Shown one piece after another: positions 32,556-43,299 of a stretch of 64,000 nucleotides of DNA. The notes below the pieces were generated by a model. It saw only the letters and a list, made by a program, of their open reading frames with translations, did not search any database and was not told the DNA's origin. The stretch comes from Buxus sempervirens (taxonomy: Eukaryota > Streptophyta > Magnoliopsida > Buxales > Buxaceae), in contig OX387185.1 in the NCBI GenBank assembly GCA_947561395.2, forward strand, positions 44,340,602 to 44,404,601, written 5' to 3'. The position numbers and the translations under genes are program-made. Positions within the stretch are counted from its first letter, which is position 1, and the number at the start of each line of letters is the position of its first letter.

Positions 32556-32599
32556 TACCGATTCCATTTTTTTTTTTTGTTGGAATACCGATTCCATTT
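32556..32599 (-). mobile_element. Ultra-short retro-insertion stub with 14-bp target duplication
   Basis: TACCGATTCCATTT occurs at 32556-32569 and 32586-32599. The 16-base insert is a T run plus GTTGGAA. Confidence 0.6.
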
Positions 32600-32977
32600 C
32601 CCGAGTTAGATATCTACTTTTGAATTAAATGCTACGTGTTTTTTTTTTCTTTTTGGGTAATAAACTTAGGCTGCGTTTGGTAACGCTTTTGTTTTTTTGC
32701 TTCTAAAAGCAAGAAAGTAAAAAGCAATTTTATACTTTTTTAAAGATCTTTTCTTGAAGCAAATGCGTTTGGTAAACTTTTGCTTTGCTTCTAAGAAGCA
32801 AAAAAACATGTTTGGTAATTGCAGTAACATAAAAATTGCTTTTTGCTTCCATAAAAGTATTGTAGACAATTTATGTATTGTACTTAGAAATATACTCAAA
32901 AATATAATTCCAATATTATAAAAGATTCATAAAATAGTCATTTAATTACATTCAAATAACTAAACAAGTATCTAATA

Positions 32978-33650
32978 TCACCATTGTGCTAATCCATATG
33001 CACTAGCTAGTCTACGTGCAATTGAGTCTCTTAGTTCTGACATCTTTCGTCGAGATCTAGCCGTCACATCAATCTCTATGGGTTGTTCTGAACTTGAACT
33101 TACTAGCTCATCTTCGACCACCATTTCCTCATCTTCAAATTCTATGAATAAATTATCTTCATGTGCTTGCATTATGATAAAATTATGTAATGTACAACAA
33201 GCAATAACTAGAACTGGCAACGGGTCGAGTTGGGTCGGGTCATAATCGGGTTTGACTAACTTAAGGCGGGTTGGAAAACCTCCAACCCTCCAACCCATTT
33301 ATTATTATTTTTATTTTTTATTTTTCAAAAAATATTATTAAAATAAGGTTGTGGGGTTAATTGGATCGGGTTGTACCGGGTTCGGGTCGGGTTTTGGGGT
33401 TAATCGGGTCGAAACATGATACTTTTGCCATCTTTTTTTTTAATCGGGTTACCCGTCAGGTTGGTGGGTCATAATCGGGTTGACCCGATTACTGGCGGGT
33501 TGGGGAAACCCCAACCCAATTAATAAACGGGTCAACCCAACCCATTTATAATTGGGTTGACCCGTCGGGTCGGGTGGCATTTTGTCGGCTCTAGCAATAA
33601 CAATACGTTGTTGCTTCTTAAGTGAGTATGGAGGCATCATCTTTAATATA
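32978..33650 (-). pseudogene. Harbinger (HARBI1-like) transposase C-terminal fragment
   Basis: Two minus-strand blocks flank the hAT MITE: one near 33650-33602 reads SLKKQQRIVIA and the other, from 33208 down, reads CCTLHNFIIM, then an acidic stretch FIEFEDEEMVVEDELV, then RRKMSELRDSIARRL and a stop after GLAQW. The phrase (I/V)xACCxLHNF is a hallmark of the DDE domain end of plant PIF/Harbinger transposases, and RDSIA near the end is typical. The N-terminal and most catalytic parts are absent. Confidence 0.75.
33209..33593. mobile_element. hAT MITE inserted in the Harbinger transposase
   Basis: A 385-bp element with ends TAGAACTGGCAACGGG and, reversed, TAGAGCCGACAAAATGCC, flanked by the perfect 8-bp duplication GCAATAAC (33201-33208 and 33594-33601). 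The interior is dense in GGGTCGGGT/ACCCGACCC motifs. It splits the transposase reading between IVIA and CCTLHNF. Confidence 0.85.
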
Positions 33651-33906
33651 GGAATAAAGCAATAGGTTATCGAGGGGTTTTGAAAGCAATAAAGCAATTT
33701 TGTAAAAAAATTGAGAAGCAACGTTTTGTTGCTTCCGGTGAAAAGCAATAAAATTGCTTTTTTGCTTTTAGTAAATTGCTTCTCGTGTGTGTTACCAAAC
33801 GGTACTTTTGCTTTTAAAAGCAATTTTTTGCTTTCAAAAGCAAAAAAGTACTTCTGAAAAGCGTTACCAAACATAGCCTTAGAATTATAATGAAACTAAG
33901 AGTTTC

Positions 33907-34287
33907 TTACAAATACAGTTCCTCTAGCATCCTCAAAAAGGTATTTCCCCAGCCCCGGAGGTGGCGTATTTCTCCAAAAACAAGAAAAAAGTTCGTAATA
34001 CAAAAATTAGCAAGAAAGTCCGCTACTTGATTCCCTTCTCGCAATACATGCAGAACTTGAACTTGTTTGAAAGACGACCATTTTTGTTGTATAGTAGAGA
34101 TTGTAGGCAGTAAACACCAAGGACATTTGTGCAAGAGGATGTGACCTTGAGAAGATTTTTTAAGAAGAGAGATTAGGACCGCAGAATCACCTTCAATCAC
34201 CACTTTTGTGCAACCTGTGGCCACAGCGAGGTTAATTGCTTCCAGAGCCGCTTGTGCTTCTACATGTGGGGCTGAATAATGCCTCAT
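33907..34287 (-). pseudogene. L1 RNase H-fold domain fragment
   Basis: Reads VEAQAALEAINLAVATGC, VVIEGDSAVLISLLKK and LREGNQVADFLANF, the second half of the RNase H fold at the C-terminus of plant L1 polyproteins, with the catalytic glutamate and aspartate contexts (EAQAAL, EGDS) and the final NxxAD. It belongs to the L1 at 32639-40807. Confidence 0.8.
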
Positions 34288-34338
34288 TCATAACATCAGA
34301 CTTCTTGAAATTTAAACCACCATTGCGCCATGGTTAAG

Positions 34339-35074
34339 TTAATTGTTCCCAGCAGATTGTATGAAGTAATTCGGGATTGCTGATAACACAAATTGAATGA
34401 GAGTGGTGTGACCCATCTGTGATAATAAGACAGCCTTCCATCCAGCAAGTTTATTAGCTACTCTGTTTATCAGCTCAAAACAATCTTTTGGAGCTGGTTT
34501 TTTGTGTAAACCAGGTAACCCCAAGTATTTATCAACACTCCCAACCCTATTGATATTCCATATTTGTCTTATGGTAGAGAGATTCCCCGAAAACGACCAT
34601 CAATCTCAGCTCGGCATATGGCTAAACTTAAAACCTGCTGACAGAGTATAAACAAGTATGGAGATAGCAGATCTCCTGTCGTAGCCCTTTACTAGCCTTA
34701 TATTTCCAATTGGGGTACCATTGAATAAGATAGAATAAGTGACAGATTGAACACAAGCCATGATTAAATTGATATTGTGAGAGCTAAAACCATACCTCAA
34801 TAAGACTGATCTCAAGAAGCTCCAATTCACTTTATCATATGCCTTTGTAAAGTCTAATTTCACAGCATAATAACCCGACCACTTGCTGTATAATTTGGCT
34901 TGATTCCTTATCCTTCTTTTCCTCTTCTTCTTCAATTTTTTCTTGAAAAGATGAACTACTTCATGGTGGATAAGGATGTTATCCCTAATATTCCTTCTAG
35001 GGATAAAGGCAGACTGATAAGGCCCAATCAATATAGTAAGAAGGGGTCTAATCCTTTGAACCAAGATTTTAGAA
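34339..35074 (-). pseudogene. L1 reverse transcriptase fragment (fingers, palm start, thumb)
   Basis: From 35074 downward the minus strand reads ISKILVQRIRPLLTILIG, PYQSAFIPRRNIRDNIL, HHEVVHLF and AVKLDFTKAYDKVNWSFL, the conserved palm start of L1 reverse transcriptase. A second piece at 34524-34339 gives LGLPGLHKKPAPKD and LAGWKAVLLSQMGH of the thumb. The YADD catalytic block between them is lost, so the copy is dead. It ends abruptly at the Helitron insertion at 35075/35076. Confidence 0.85.
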
Positions 35075-37003
35075 ATCTATTCTCTTAAATGAAACGGCTT
35101 CGGGCTGACGTGGCCGCCTCGCGCGGCCTCGCCGGCCCGAGCCTCTAAATGTTTTACAAAAACCAAAGCGTTCTGTTTTTTTCTTATCCTTTTTTCTTCC
35201 CTAACCCATTTCTCTCTTTCTCCCACTCGTCATTCTCTTGGCCACTCTCTCATCAATCTACAGTGTATTAGGTGCGATTGCAGGTCATGGATGTTCTAAT
35301 GAGTCGGCGGTGAAAAGGCAATTCTGTTTTTTTCTTTTTTCTCTTTTTTCTATCCTAACCCATCTCTCTCTCTCACCCGTCGTTCTCTTGCTCACTCCCT
35401 CATCTATCTATAGTGTATTAGGTGCGATTGCAGGTCACCTTCTCGAATGTTCTAATGAGTCGGCGGTGAAGAAGGCAAATCATGGGGATTTTTTGTCACT
35501 CTAAAAGCTGAGCCCCAAAACAGCTCTTTTCCACCGGTTCCTTGATTTCCGAAGTGCAAATCAAGCTGTCCGCCATTAAAGGTGCGAAGAAGAAGTCGGC
35601 GAGGATCTATTTGTACAGGCAGCCGTAGGAGTTTCCGAGCTCGAGAAATGTCGGTGTCTGAGTCGTATGGAGGTCGAATATAATCTCAGCCCTGGAGTGA
35701 CTCAGCTTCATCGTCGGTTAACCGTGGATGAAGTTTGTTTATTTGTACAGCATTTCAGCCGATATAACCAATTAGAAGCACCTCAATCCAGATCAATGCG
35801 GTAAGGGAGAATGGAAGACGAAACCCTAGGTACACCCCCTCAGTTAGCTCTATCTGATTGAGCAGACCAAGGAGACCCCATATTCCGGCCTTCCGTGATT
35901 TTCAGAGGATTGGTAAGGAGACCCCATCTGTCTCCTCTAATATCTCTATTTCTTTTATTTTAAATATTTCTCTATTCTCTAAATCTGATTTTTTCCCTCT
36001 ATTCTCTCAAATTCTTTTATTTTATTAGGAGCCATCGGCCGCGTAAAGGGAAGAGATACTCTAAACAATTCTTCTCTTCAATGAACAACCCTAGGTGAGA
36101 AACTCAACCCCATATTTCTTCTCTAATCTCTATCTCTTTTATTTTTTTTCCTCTGTGCTCTAAATCCCCATATTTCGGAGAGCTTGAGCTGAGCAAAGCA
36201 TGGCTTTGAGAAGTGCGATTTTCAAAGGATTGATCAGGAGACAATCGGTGTGGGTTCAACACAATAATATGCAGATAGGAAGGTTGAAATAGACATGGAT
36301 GGCATTTTGTTTGTCTAATTGATGATTTTGTTATGGATTGGTAGATCTTGATTCTTCTTGCCAAATTCCAGAAGGTTCGAATCGAAATAAAAATTAACCC
36401 ATGTTTTGTTTGTTTTTTGTTTTTTTCTTTTTTCGTTTAGGTTTTAATCAGTTGTGTCATTTGTTTTAGACCTCATTGTTATTCTGTTTTCATTTTGAGT
36501 TTGGTTGTATAACGGTTCTTTGATTAGTTTTTCCTTTTTTTCTGTTAATCTGTTATTGTATTTACTGCGAAAATTTTGTTATTAGTCATGTATTCATGTT
36601 GTGCTGAATTTGTTTATTGATGAATTACATATGTAATTTGATTTAGGAGTTCAAATTTTGTTTCTTTGCTAATGAATTTCCAGGTTAAATCATTTAGATT
36701 TTATGACTCTACTGTTGTGCCCCTGGTAGTTCACTGTGTAAGAGTCCAGCTTTTCACGATGGGTTGCTAAATCCATCTGTTCTTGGCGCTTCAAATTGGT
36801 AACGAGCCTTGGCATGAGCCTTGGGCAAATATTTCTCTATTCTCTCAAAACATGTAAGCATTTCAACATTTTCCGCACCGTGTTACTTTACAGCTGATTT
36901 ATTGATTGGATGAATTGATCTAGGATTTGTTTGATTTAAGTTTAGCAATTGGTTTGGTAGACTTCTTCAAATGCTTGATCTCCAGCCTTGATGGTTTTTT
37001 TAG

Positions 37004-38032
37004 GTGGATGTTAAACTATCAAATTGTTGCTTAGCTAGAGCTGCTCTTCAAAGCGGTGGATCCACAGGTAACCAAAAGATCTCTAATTCCATCATCAAAA
37101 TTTCAGGTTTTTTATAAATGATCCAGAATATTTTGGTGTTAAAGTGTTTCCAAATTGAAAGATTTGTGGCGATGAGTAGAGTAGTTATGTTAAAGTTTTT
37201 GGAGTTGCATATAATGTGATAAAAGTTAAAAACCGCATATATAAGTAAAGTTCTTGCTGATGGTGTAATTGTTTAGCTTACACTCTATCTTTACTTCGTG
37301 GATTGCTCATAGCTCATAGACAGCATTAGTTTTCAGGAACTTATGAAGCACTTGAACTGCGAGATGGAGGGTCTGACTACCTTGGAAAAGGTGTATTGAA
37401 GGTCTGTTCTTTTATTTTTTTTTTCTTCAACTCGAGATTGTGATGGTACACAAATCCTTATCGGCCATGTTTGTTTATAAAAAGATAATTAACATTGTTA
37501 GTATTCCGATCAAATGTTTCATCTAGATTTAAGCTGATGCTTTTAATTTTTATACATGCATGTGCTGGCTGTTGAGAATGTCAGTACAATTATTGGACCT
37601 GCATTGATCAGAAACGTTTGTTGGTGGATCATTTTTCTTTTTTAATTTCTCCCATCAATATTATTATAATCAGACATTGAGAAGCCAGCCCTCATGATCA
37701 AGTTTTAAGGGGCATACTGACTTGAGAAATTATTCTCAATTTTATGGTGTTCACTTCAAACTTGGCACTTGGATCTCTCCAATCATAATTGGCTTGGATA
37801 ACTTCCAACTTGACCAGTGAAGTGTTTTAACTTTTGTGGTATTTGATTGAAAGTTACGAAGTATATGATTATGTGAAAATTTTCATTTTACAATTAATTT
37901 GTGTCTTTTGATCCACTTAATGGCAAAGTCTCTTTCATTAAGCAGGATCCAACTGAACAGACCAGTATTGACAACTTCATGGTACAAAAGCTTGATGGAA
38001 TCGTAAATGAGTGGGGTCGATGCAAACAGAAG
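37004..38032 (+). pseudogene. Enolase gene fragment captured by Helitron 1
   Basis: Four exon-like blocks: 37004-37067 (VDVKLSNCCLARAAL, SGGSTG), 37337-37401 ([20 protein letters not shown]), about 37568-37612 (AVENVSTIIGPALI) and 37946-38032 ([27 protein letters not shown]). These match cytosolic plant enolase (2-phosphoglycerate to phosphoenolpyruvate) in order from its N-terminal domain; introns between them keep GT and AG at most borders. The third block has lost its normal AG acceptor, and the next expected segment (LGANAILAVSL) is absent. Only the small N-terminal domain is present, without the metal-binding catalytic barrel, so no enolase could be made. Confidence 0.85.
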
Positions 38033-39314
38033 GTAAATGACTATACTACTCTTCCTTCCCCCATCTCCAATTCGATCGCCTTCCTTCTTTAATCTTCTCA
38101 CATTTCCATATCCCTTTCAACTTTGTTTTTCAGAGTTTTTGTTTTTACTGTTTTTGTTTGTGCTGCCTTTGTTGGTTCTGCTGTTCTTTCCTTTGTTTTG
38201 CAGGTTGTTGTGCACACAATCGGGCATATCGCTACGCGATGAGTATGTCAAAGGTGGCGGTTTCTTTCACTCACATCATCAAGAGTGGTGAGCCTGCCTT
38301 AAGTGTTTTGGTCTTGAGGTTTCTCTTGCCTTCAGTGTTTTTGGTTTTATCGACAAAGACAGAGATGGTAAACTTCTCCTTAAAGTGACGGTTCCAGAAT
38401 GGCAAAGAAGGGGCTGCTAGAGTGACTGAACAGTTGTTTCCAGGAGCCTCCACCCAAACCTGTTTCCGAAACAACCAAACTAGAACCAGAAATTCCAGCA
38501 CAAGTGAATAGTGGAGCTCATCCTAGCTGAGGTTGAAGACTCTCGCCCTTTGAATGAAAATTTTGATTTTGATTTTGATTTTTGTTTGAATGTTTTTTTT
38601 ATCCCTTTTTTTAAGGAGTCCTTTACTTAGTTGTTGATGAAGATCAAAGATATGTGTGAATTGAGGAGATTGGGATCTCAGGGAATAGCATATGGTGCAG
38701 AAATTCGTTCTATCTATGGAAGGTATTTAATTCTTTATCCAATCTTTATGGTTCTTATATTTTAGAAATTTAAATTAAAGACCAGAAGAGGTTTATTTAA
38801 AATATATTTAAGTTGTATTGCTTATGTGATGTAATAAAAAAAAAGGTTGGGAAAGAAGTGAAAACAATGACAGAAAATAGGTAGGGGAAAGAAATAAAAT
38901 ATAGGTCACTACAATAAAAACATTGAGAGGGAAAAAAAAAGGCATAAAGACGAAGTAGCATTGATAAAATGATGTGAGTCCATACTATTTTAATTTGGTT
39001 ATGTAATTTACACAAGTTAGTCTATCATTAATGACCAACTTAATCTATGGTGAATTTGTGTATATCAATTTAAAATACACATTTTATTTTCCGTTGGAAA
39101 TACTTAAGTTATACATTACTTTTAACAACATTTCCTATTATTTCCTTCTGTATATTTATATCAACATTGTTATCTCAATTAGATTGGTTCTTTATCATAA
39201 AAAAATAAAGAAATTAGATGTCACATAAAATTAGGAAAAATAGAATAATGAGAAAAAAGGGCGCGAAGCTATAAGAGAAAATACATAGGAAAGAAATAAA
39301 AGATTAATAAAGGG
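38033..39314. other. Helitron 1 interior, unrecognised segments
   Basis: Segments at about 38200-38290 and 38385-38525 have a coding look (for example EPPPKPVSETTKLEPEIP) and may be further captured exons. I cannot assign them. The rest is AT-rich. Confidence 0.35.
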
Positions 39315-39655
39315 GGGAATTGGTTTTTAGTGGTACTTTTTAAAACTAGCTTTGATTCAATCATTAAATTTTTGATAATTAGGAATTAGTAATACTTTTT
39401 AAAAATATCTGAGTCTAAGAATCATTTTAATGTTTACATAGGACCTCTTCCAAAAATGCCCTCAAAACACTTCTTAACCAAATTAAAACATGATAATAAA
39501 CAAATCATTTTACAAGTATGTTGAGGGCATTTTTTGAAGAAGTCCTTCGTCAACAGTAAAACAATAGTAATTCACAATTATTTCTAGAAAAGTATCACTA
39601 AATTTCAATTACTAACAATTTTGTGATTGAATCAAGATTATTATTAAAAAGCATA
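39315..39655. mobile_element. Long-TIR MITE, second copy
   Basis: GGTTTTTAGTGGTACTTTTT at the left and the inverted AAAAGTATCACTAAATTT near the right, with central AAAATGCCCTCAAAAC and GAGGGCATTTTTTGAAG, match the element at 15598-15954 in diverged form. It lies inside Helitron 1. Confidence 0.55.
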
Positions 39656-40934
39656 AAGAGACACAATCTGTTAATGATAATGTGAATTTTGTTTCCAGCT
39701 GAAGCATTATTTCCCATTGAACATGGTCTTTTTCATTTTCACAATCTCATTCAAGTTTCTATGGTATCTTTATTCCTAGAAATAAAGGAACTATATCTCT
39801 ATTCTCTTATTTGATCATAGTCTACAACACTAAGCATTTTTCATGACTTCTTTGTGCTAAGAATCATGAAGATGGATTCTTCTTTCAAGTGACAATATAT
39901 GTTAGTTTTTCTATCTTTATTCAGTTACTTTTAGAGGATCAGTTTTTTTAATTGAGTTACTTTTATGTACTATAGGCATATGGTAACAAGGCAAAACTGG
40001 GAGCATGAACTGAAGGTATGAAGGATGCTGAGAAGTGTATTGTGCTTCATCTAACACTTTCTGAAGTTTGCAGAGGAAATTAGTCCAGTTTTGCATGAAG
40101 TTATATGACAAAACTTTGGAGACTTATCAGGAGTGACTGAATGATGTCTTACTAATCAGGAGCTGTTGGATGGTGTGAAATTGTAATATTGATTGAGTAT
40201 GCATTACAGTTATTAGACTTTTACTATTCTGGATATGGTGTTTGAATCATTAATATTGTAATATTTTCACAAATCTGAATTTTTTTTTATGTCATATTAA
40301 ACTCAGAAAAAGTCACGCAAAGATTTTTAGGACTTAATTGGTAAGTTCATTTGACTTGAATGTCATATTTAAACCTGTAAAAATGACAAAATTATGACGG
40401 TTATAGAAGTGTCGTGTGCTTTTTCGAGCCCACCTTTAATTAATTCTTTTATTCCTTTGCTGAATATGTGATATGCGTTGCCTTTCATCATGTTACTTTA
40501 AGCATTTATATGTTTATAGTTGAAAGATAATTTTTATATAGATCCAATTTCCTCTTAACCCAGCAACCTTTAATTAGTTCTTTCACAAAATTGTCTTGCC
40601 TTTTATCCAAGTATAAACGATAAATACTTGAATGTTGATTATCTAAAAATCCCAATTTTTTTTGGAAAATTAAAGAAAATTTATACAAATGTCTATGTTA
40701 ATAATTGCTTTTTCTATAGTTCTTAATATTTATAAAAAAATTTCTTAAACTATCATATATATTAAACGTATTTCCCGTGCAAAGCACGGGTTTCAATGCT
40801 AGTTATCTTAAATGCTACGTGTTGGATTAGATCTGTGTACCATATATATTTAAACTTTAAATGCCTCTTTTTCGTTTTCTTTCAATGGTAAACGCCTTTT
40901 CTAAGGTTTCTAATTCTAAAATGACATTAGTATC

Positions 40935-42294
40935 TGTTTACACCCGCCGTAGCCCGACGGTAGTGTTTTACGGTCACGTATATCTTTTGGCCGATTTGTG
41001 TCCTATCACATACGGGTCAAGTGAAACCCATATTTACACCCGCCGTAACTCGGTGAAATCGGAGTAAACAGGGGTCTAAGTATAATATATATATATATAT
41101 TGGGTAAATGATGGTGAATGATTTTGCTATTAAAGCCATTAAAGGAGTTATCATGGCATGTGCTACTTTATTGGGTTTGAGGAAAATTGCTGGACGCTTG
41201 ATCAACCCCATGATACTTTTATTTGATAAAAGGTATGTTCAGTTGCCTTCTATTTATGAAAAGGTGCATTTGACCAATTATGCCTTTTGGCCGATTACGG
41301 CTCATTGAAGATACTCCGGTAATTCTCTAAAGACGTGGAGAGTGGGGTCCCCCACTTTCTAAAAACGTGGAGTGGTTATATAAGGTGGGTTCAACTTCTT
41401 AAAAGTGGGTCGTTGAGAGACTTTGTGGTAAAGCAAAACAGACCTGCAGACATGGGAAAGGGGTTCCTCAAAGATCGTGCAAGAATGGGACGTTGAGCAA
41501 CCGTCAATGATTGATCATAAAAAGCACAAACTCGAAGAGCTCGAGGACACAATCCATCCAACTACAACCGGTTATTATATTATTTTGATCATCCGTGATC
41601 TTTATCCCCTCTCCTACATTGTAGTCAGAAGGATAAACTAGGACCTCTCTCACTGCTTCCAGTGGTAGTGACATCTTAGACCCCTATTTACTCCGATTAA
41701 TACTAGAATCCTGCCACCGGAGAGTAAGTTGAGGCCGCCCCTGATTCGCAGTTCTGTGTTTACAGAATCCCGAACAGCCGGTCCCGAGACTCGCTCTGAT
41801 CACGCCAGGTGACGTGTATTTTGGGTAAGCAGCAATCCAAGGTGAACCCCCTGAATTGGCTTTGCTAGCAGCCGCCCCTTCCTCCTGTCCTTATACCCGA
41901 TTACGGTTATAAGATCAGGACAGGCCGGTCCTGCAAGTCCTGTCAGTTTTCTTTTTACTTTTTGTTTCTATTTTTGAGGATTATTTGTTGTCGCTTTCAG
42001 CCCGTCGGCCGATTTTATAATAAAGGATTTGTGTGCCATTGGTTGTTTTCGCTTTCAAACACTTACAAGAACCCAAACGAAGACCGAACCCCTAGTCTTC
42101 ATAACATTGCCTGACCGATTTTATTACAGGTGACTTGCAGTACGACTGAACCGATCCCGGTTTAGATTCGGAACAGGTGCCCGGGGTCAAGGCTCGACCC
42201 GAAATCATTTGTATCAAACAATACTGGCACACCCGCGTAGAGACACATCATCAACACCGACACGTGTCCACACCGGCCCAATTTCGGAGCAACA
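40935..42294 (+). mobile_element. Solo LTR (family E)
   Basis: A 1360-bp segment beginning TGTTTACACCC and ending GGAGCAACA, flanked by the perfect 5-bp duplication GTATC (40930-40934 and 42295-42299). A TATA box, TATATAA, is at 41377-41383. TTTACACCCGCCGTA occurs at the start and again near 41035. An inverted pair, TCGGAGTAAACAGGGG near 41058 and CCCCTATTTACTCCGA near 41681, lies inside. No internal region remains, so the superfamily is open. Confidence 0.75.
41377..41383 (+). promoter_or_regulatory. TATA box of solo LTR E
   Basis: GGTTATATAAGGTGGG, a good plant TATA context, 440 bp from the LTR start. It suggests the element was transcribed rightward. Confidence 0.55.
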
Positions 42295-42308
42295 GTATCC
42301 TTTCTTCT

Positions 42309-42540
42309 AATGTTATAACCTACGATGGTTACTTGCTTGGTAAAGGTGGGAACTGGAATGAACTTTAAACCTAGATGTCCTGGGTTCAAACCTCCTCCTG
42401 GAGTTGCTGTATCCTAACTTATCTGATATATGTGCTTGTGAGTGAGTTTATGGATGTGGGGTTTACTCCCTTTGGTTGGGTCCAAAAGACCCTTGCTTAG
42501 GGTAGGTTTCACATTACAAAAAATATAAATATATAAATAA
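42309..42540 (+). mobile_element. SINE-like sequence
   Basis: GGTTACTTGCTTGGTAAAGG resembles a tRNA-derived box A region and GGTTCAAACCTCC (about 42389) an RNA polymerase III box B. Downstream comes TTTGGTTGGGTCC and then an A-rich tail (ACAAAAAATATAAATA). This layout fits a plant tRNA-derived SINE of about 200 bp. No target duplication was found, and it may be an old copy. Confidence 0.45.
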
Positions 42541-43299
42541 AATAAGGGAATGTTCTTTTAAGTACAAAAATTTTAAGATTTTGAGAGTGTAGAGTATGAA
42601 CAATGATTTTTTTTTAAGGTCTATACAACAATATAATCAATTTAAAAATCATGGGTATTTTAGTCATTTAAAATTTTAAATTTTTATTTGTTTTGACAAA
42701 ATTAATGAGGGTAAAAAGATGATATCCCTATTTTTTTAATAATTTTAATTTTATAACTTTGACAAAAGGATGGTCAATGTCGTTTTAGAAATCTTGCTGA
42801 AGGTATTATATTTGTTAAAAAACATAACGGAGGAAAGTGTAATTTTCTTTAGATATGCGAATTCACTTGTATACATGCCCCTAGTGGCTGGGTAGTGCAC
42901 CCTTAACCAAACTAATTAAATTATCAGGTAGCACGTGCATAATTAAATTTTGTTAGTTATTAAGAGATTTGTGAAGTTATCATCAAAAGAGTTAGAAAAA
43001 AAAATCAATTTTAAGTAGAAGATAAGATCCAAAACAAAAAAATTGGAAGGGATATTGGAATAAATATATAGAAATAGATAATAGTTAAAAGTATTAAGAT
43101 TTATGTGTCTGTTAATATTTTTTAAATCGTTAAAAGTGTTAGGATTTATACGTCTTTTAATATTATTTTTAATGGATATTTTGGTAGAAGCAATTCTGAC
43201 ACCAAGTTAAAAAAAAAAAAAATCTTACCGGTTATTGACAATGACATGTGATGTCTGGAACGTTCACGTGGAAGAGAATCACGCGGACTCGTGCTTGAA
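42541..43299. other. AT-rich intergenic DNA
   Basis: No gene or element recognised. Confidence 0.5.

Larger units (their letters stand above)
32669..33878 (-). mobile_element. PIF/Harbinger transposon remnant
   Basis: A 1210-bp element with inverted ends GGCTGCGTTTGGTAACGC and, reversed, GGCTATGTTTGGTAACGC, flanked by TTA (32666-32668 and 33879-33881). It encodes the end of a Harbinger-type transposase on the minus strand and is interrupted by a hAT MITE. Most of the transposase is missing, so it is a deletion derivative. It is inserted in the 3' region of the L1. Confidence 0.85.
35076..40802 (+). mobile_element. Helitron 1 with captured host gene exons
   Basis: Starts TCTATTCTCTTAAATG followed by GC-rich sequence, and ends with a hairpin (arms CCCGTGC/GCACGGG), then TTTCAATGCTAG. 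It sits between A (35075) and T (40803), the A|T target and lack of duplication expected of Helitrons. Both ends match Helitron 2 at 50386-56079. No replicase/helicase is visible, so it is non-autonomous. It carries enolase exons (37004-38032), a 90-bp duplicated block near 35260 and 35410 (TAGGTGCGATTGCAGGTCA), several unrecognised pieces, and a MITE at about 39315-39655. Confidence 0.8.
32639..40807 (-). mobile_element. 5'-truncated L1 LINE holding two large nested insertions
   Basis: The direct repeat TTAAATGCTACGTG lies at 32625-32638 and 40808-40821. Next to the left copy is a T-rich tail (32639-32655), the reversed poly-A of an L1 whose sense 3' end is TTATTACCC. L1 sequence itself is only about 1.2 kb: a reverse transcriptase piece, a thumb piece and an RNase H piece, with internal deletions. 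The rest of the interval is a PIF/Harbinger element (32669-33878) in the 3' region and a Helitron (35076-40802) that landed within a few bases of the truncated 5' end. Matching flanks across 8 kb support this nesting. Confidence 0.75.

Noticed and set aside
37004-38032. A real enolase gene
   Set aside because: Only the N-terminal domain exons are present, one acceptor is lost, the catalytic barrel is missing, and the piece lies between Helitron ends.
40803-40934. L1 coding sequence continuing on the far side of Helitron 1
   Set aside because: A few residues look right, but the frame does not fit and the 14-bp target duplication starts at 40808, so the L1 ends there.
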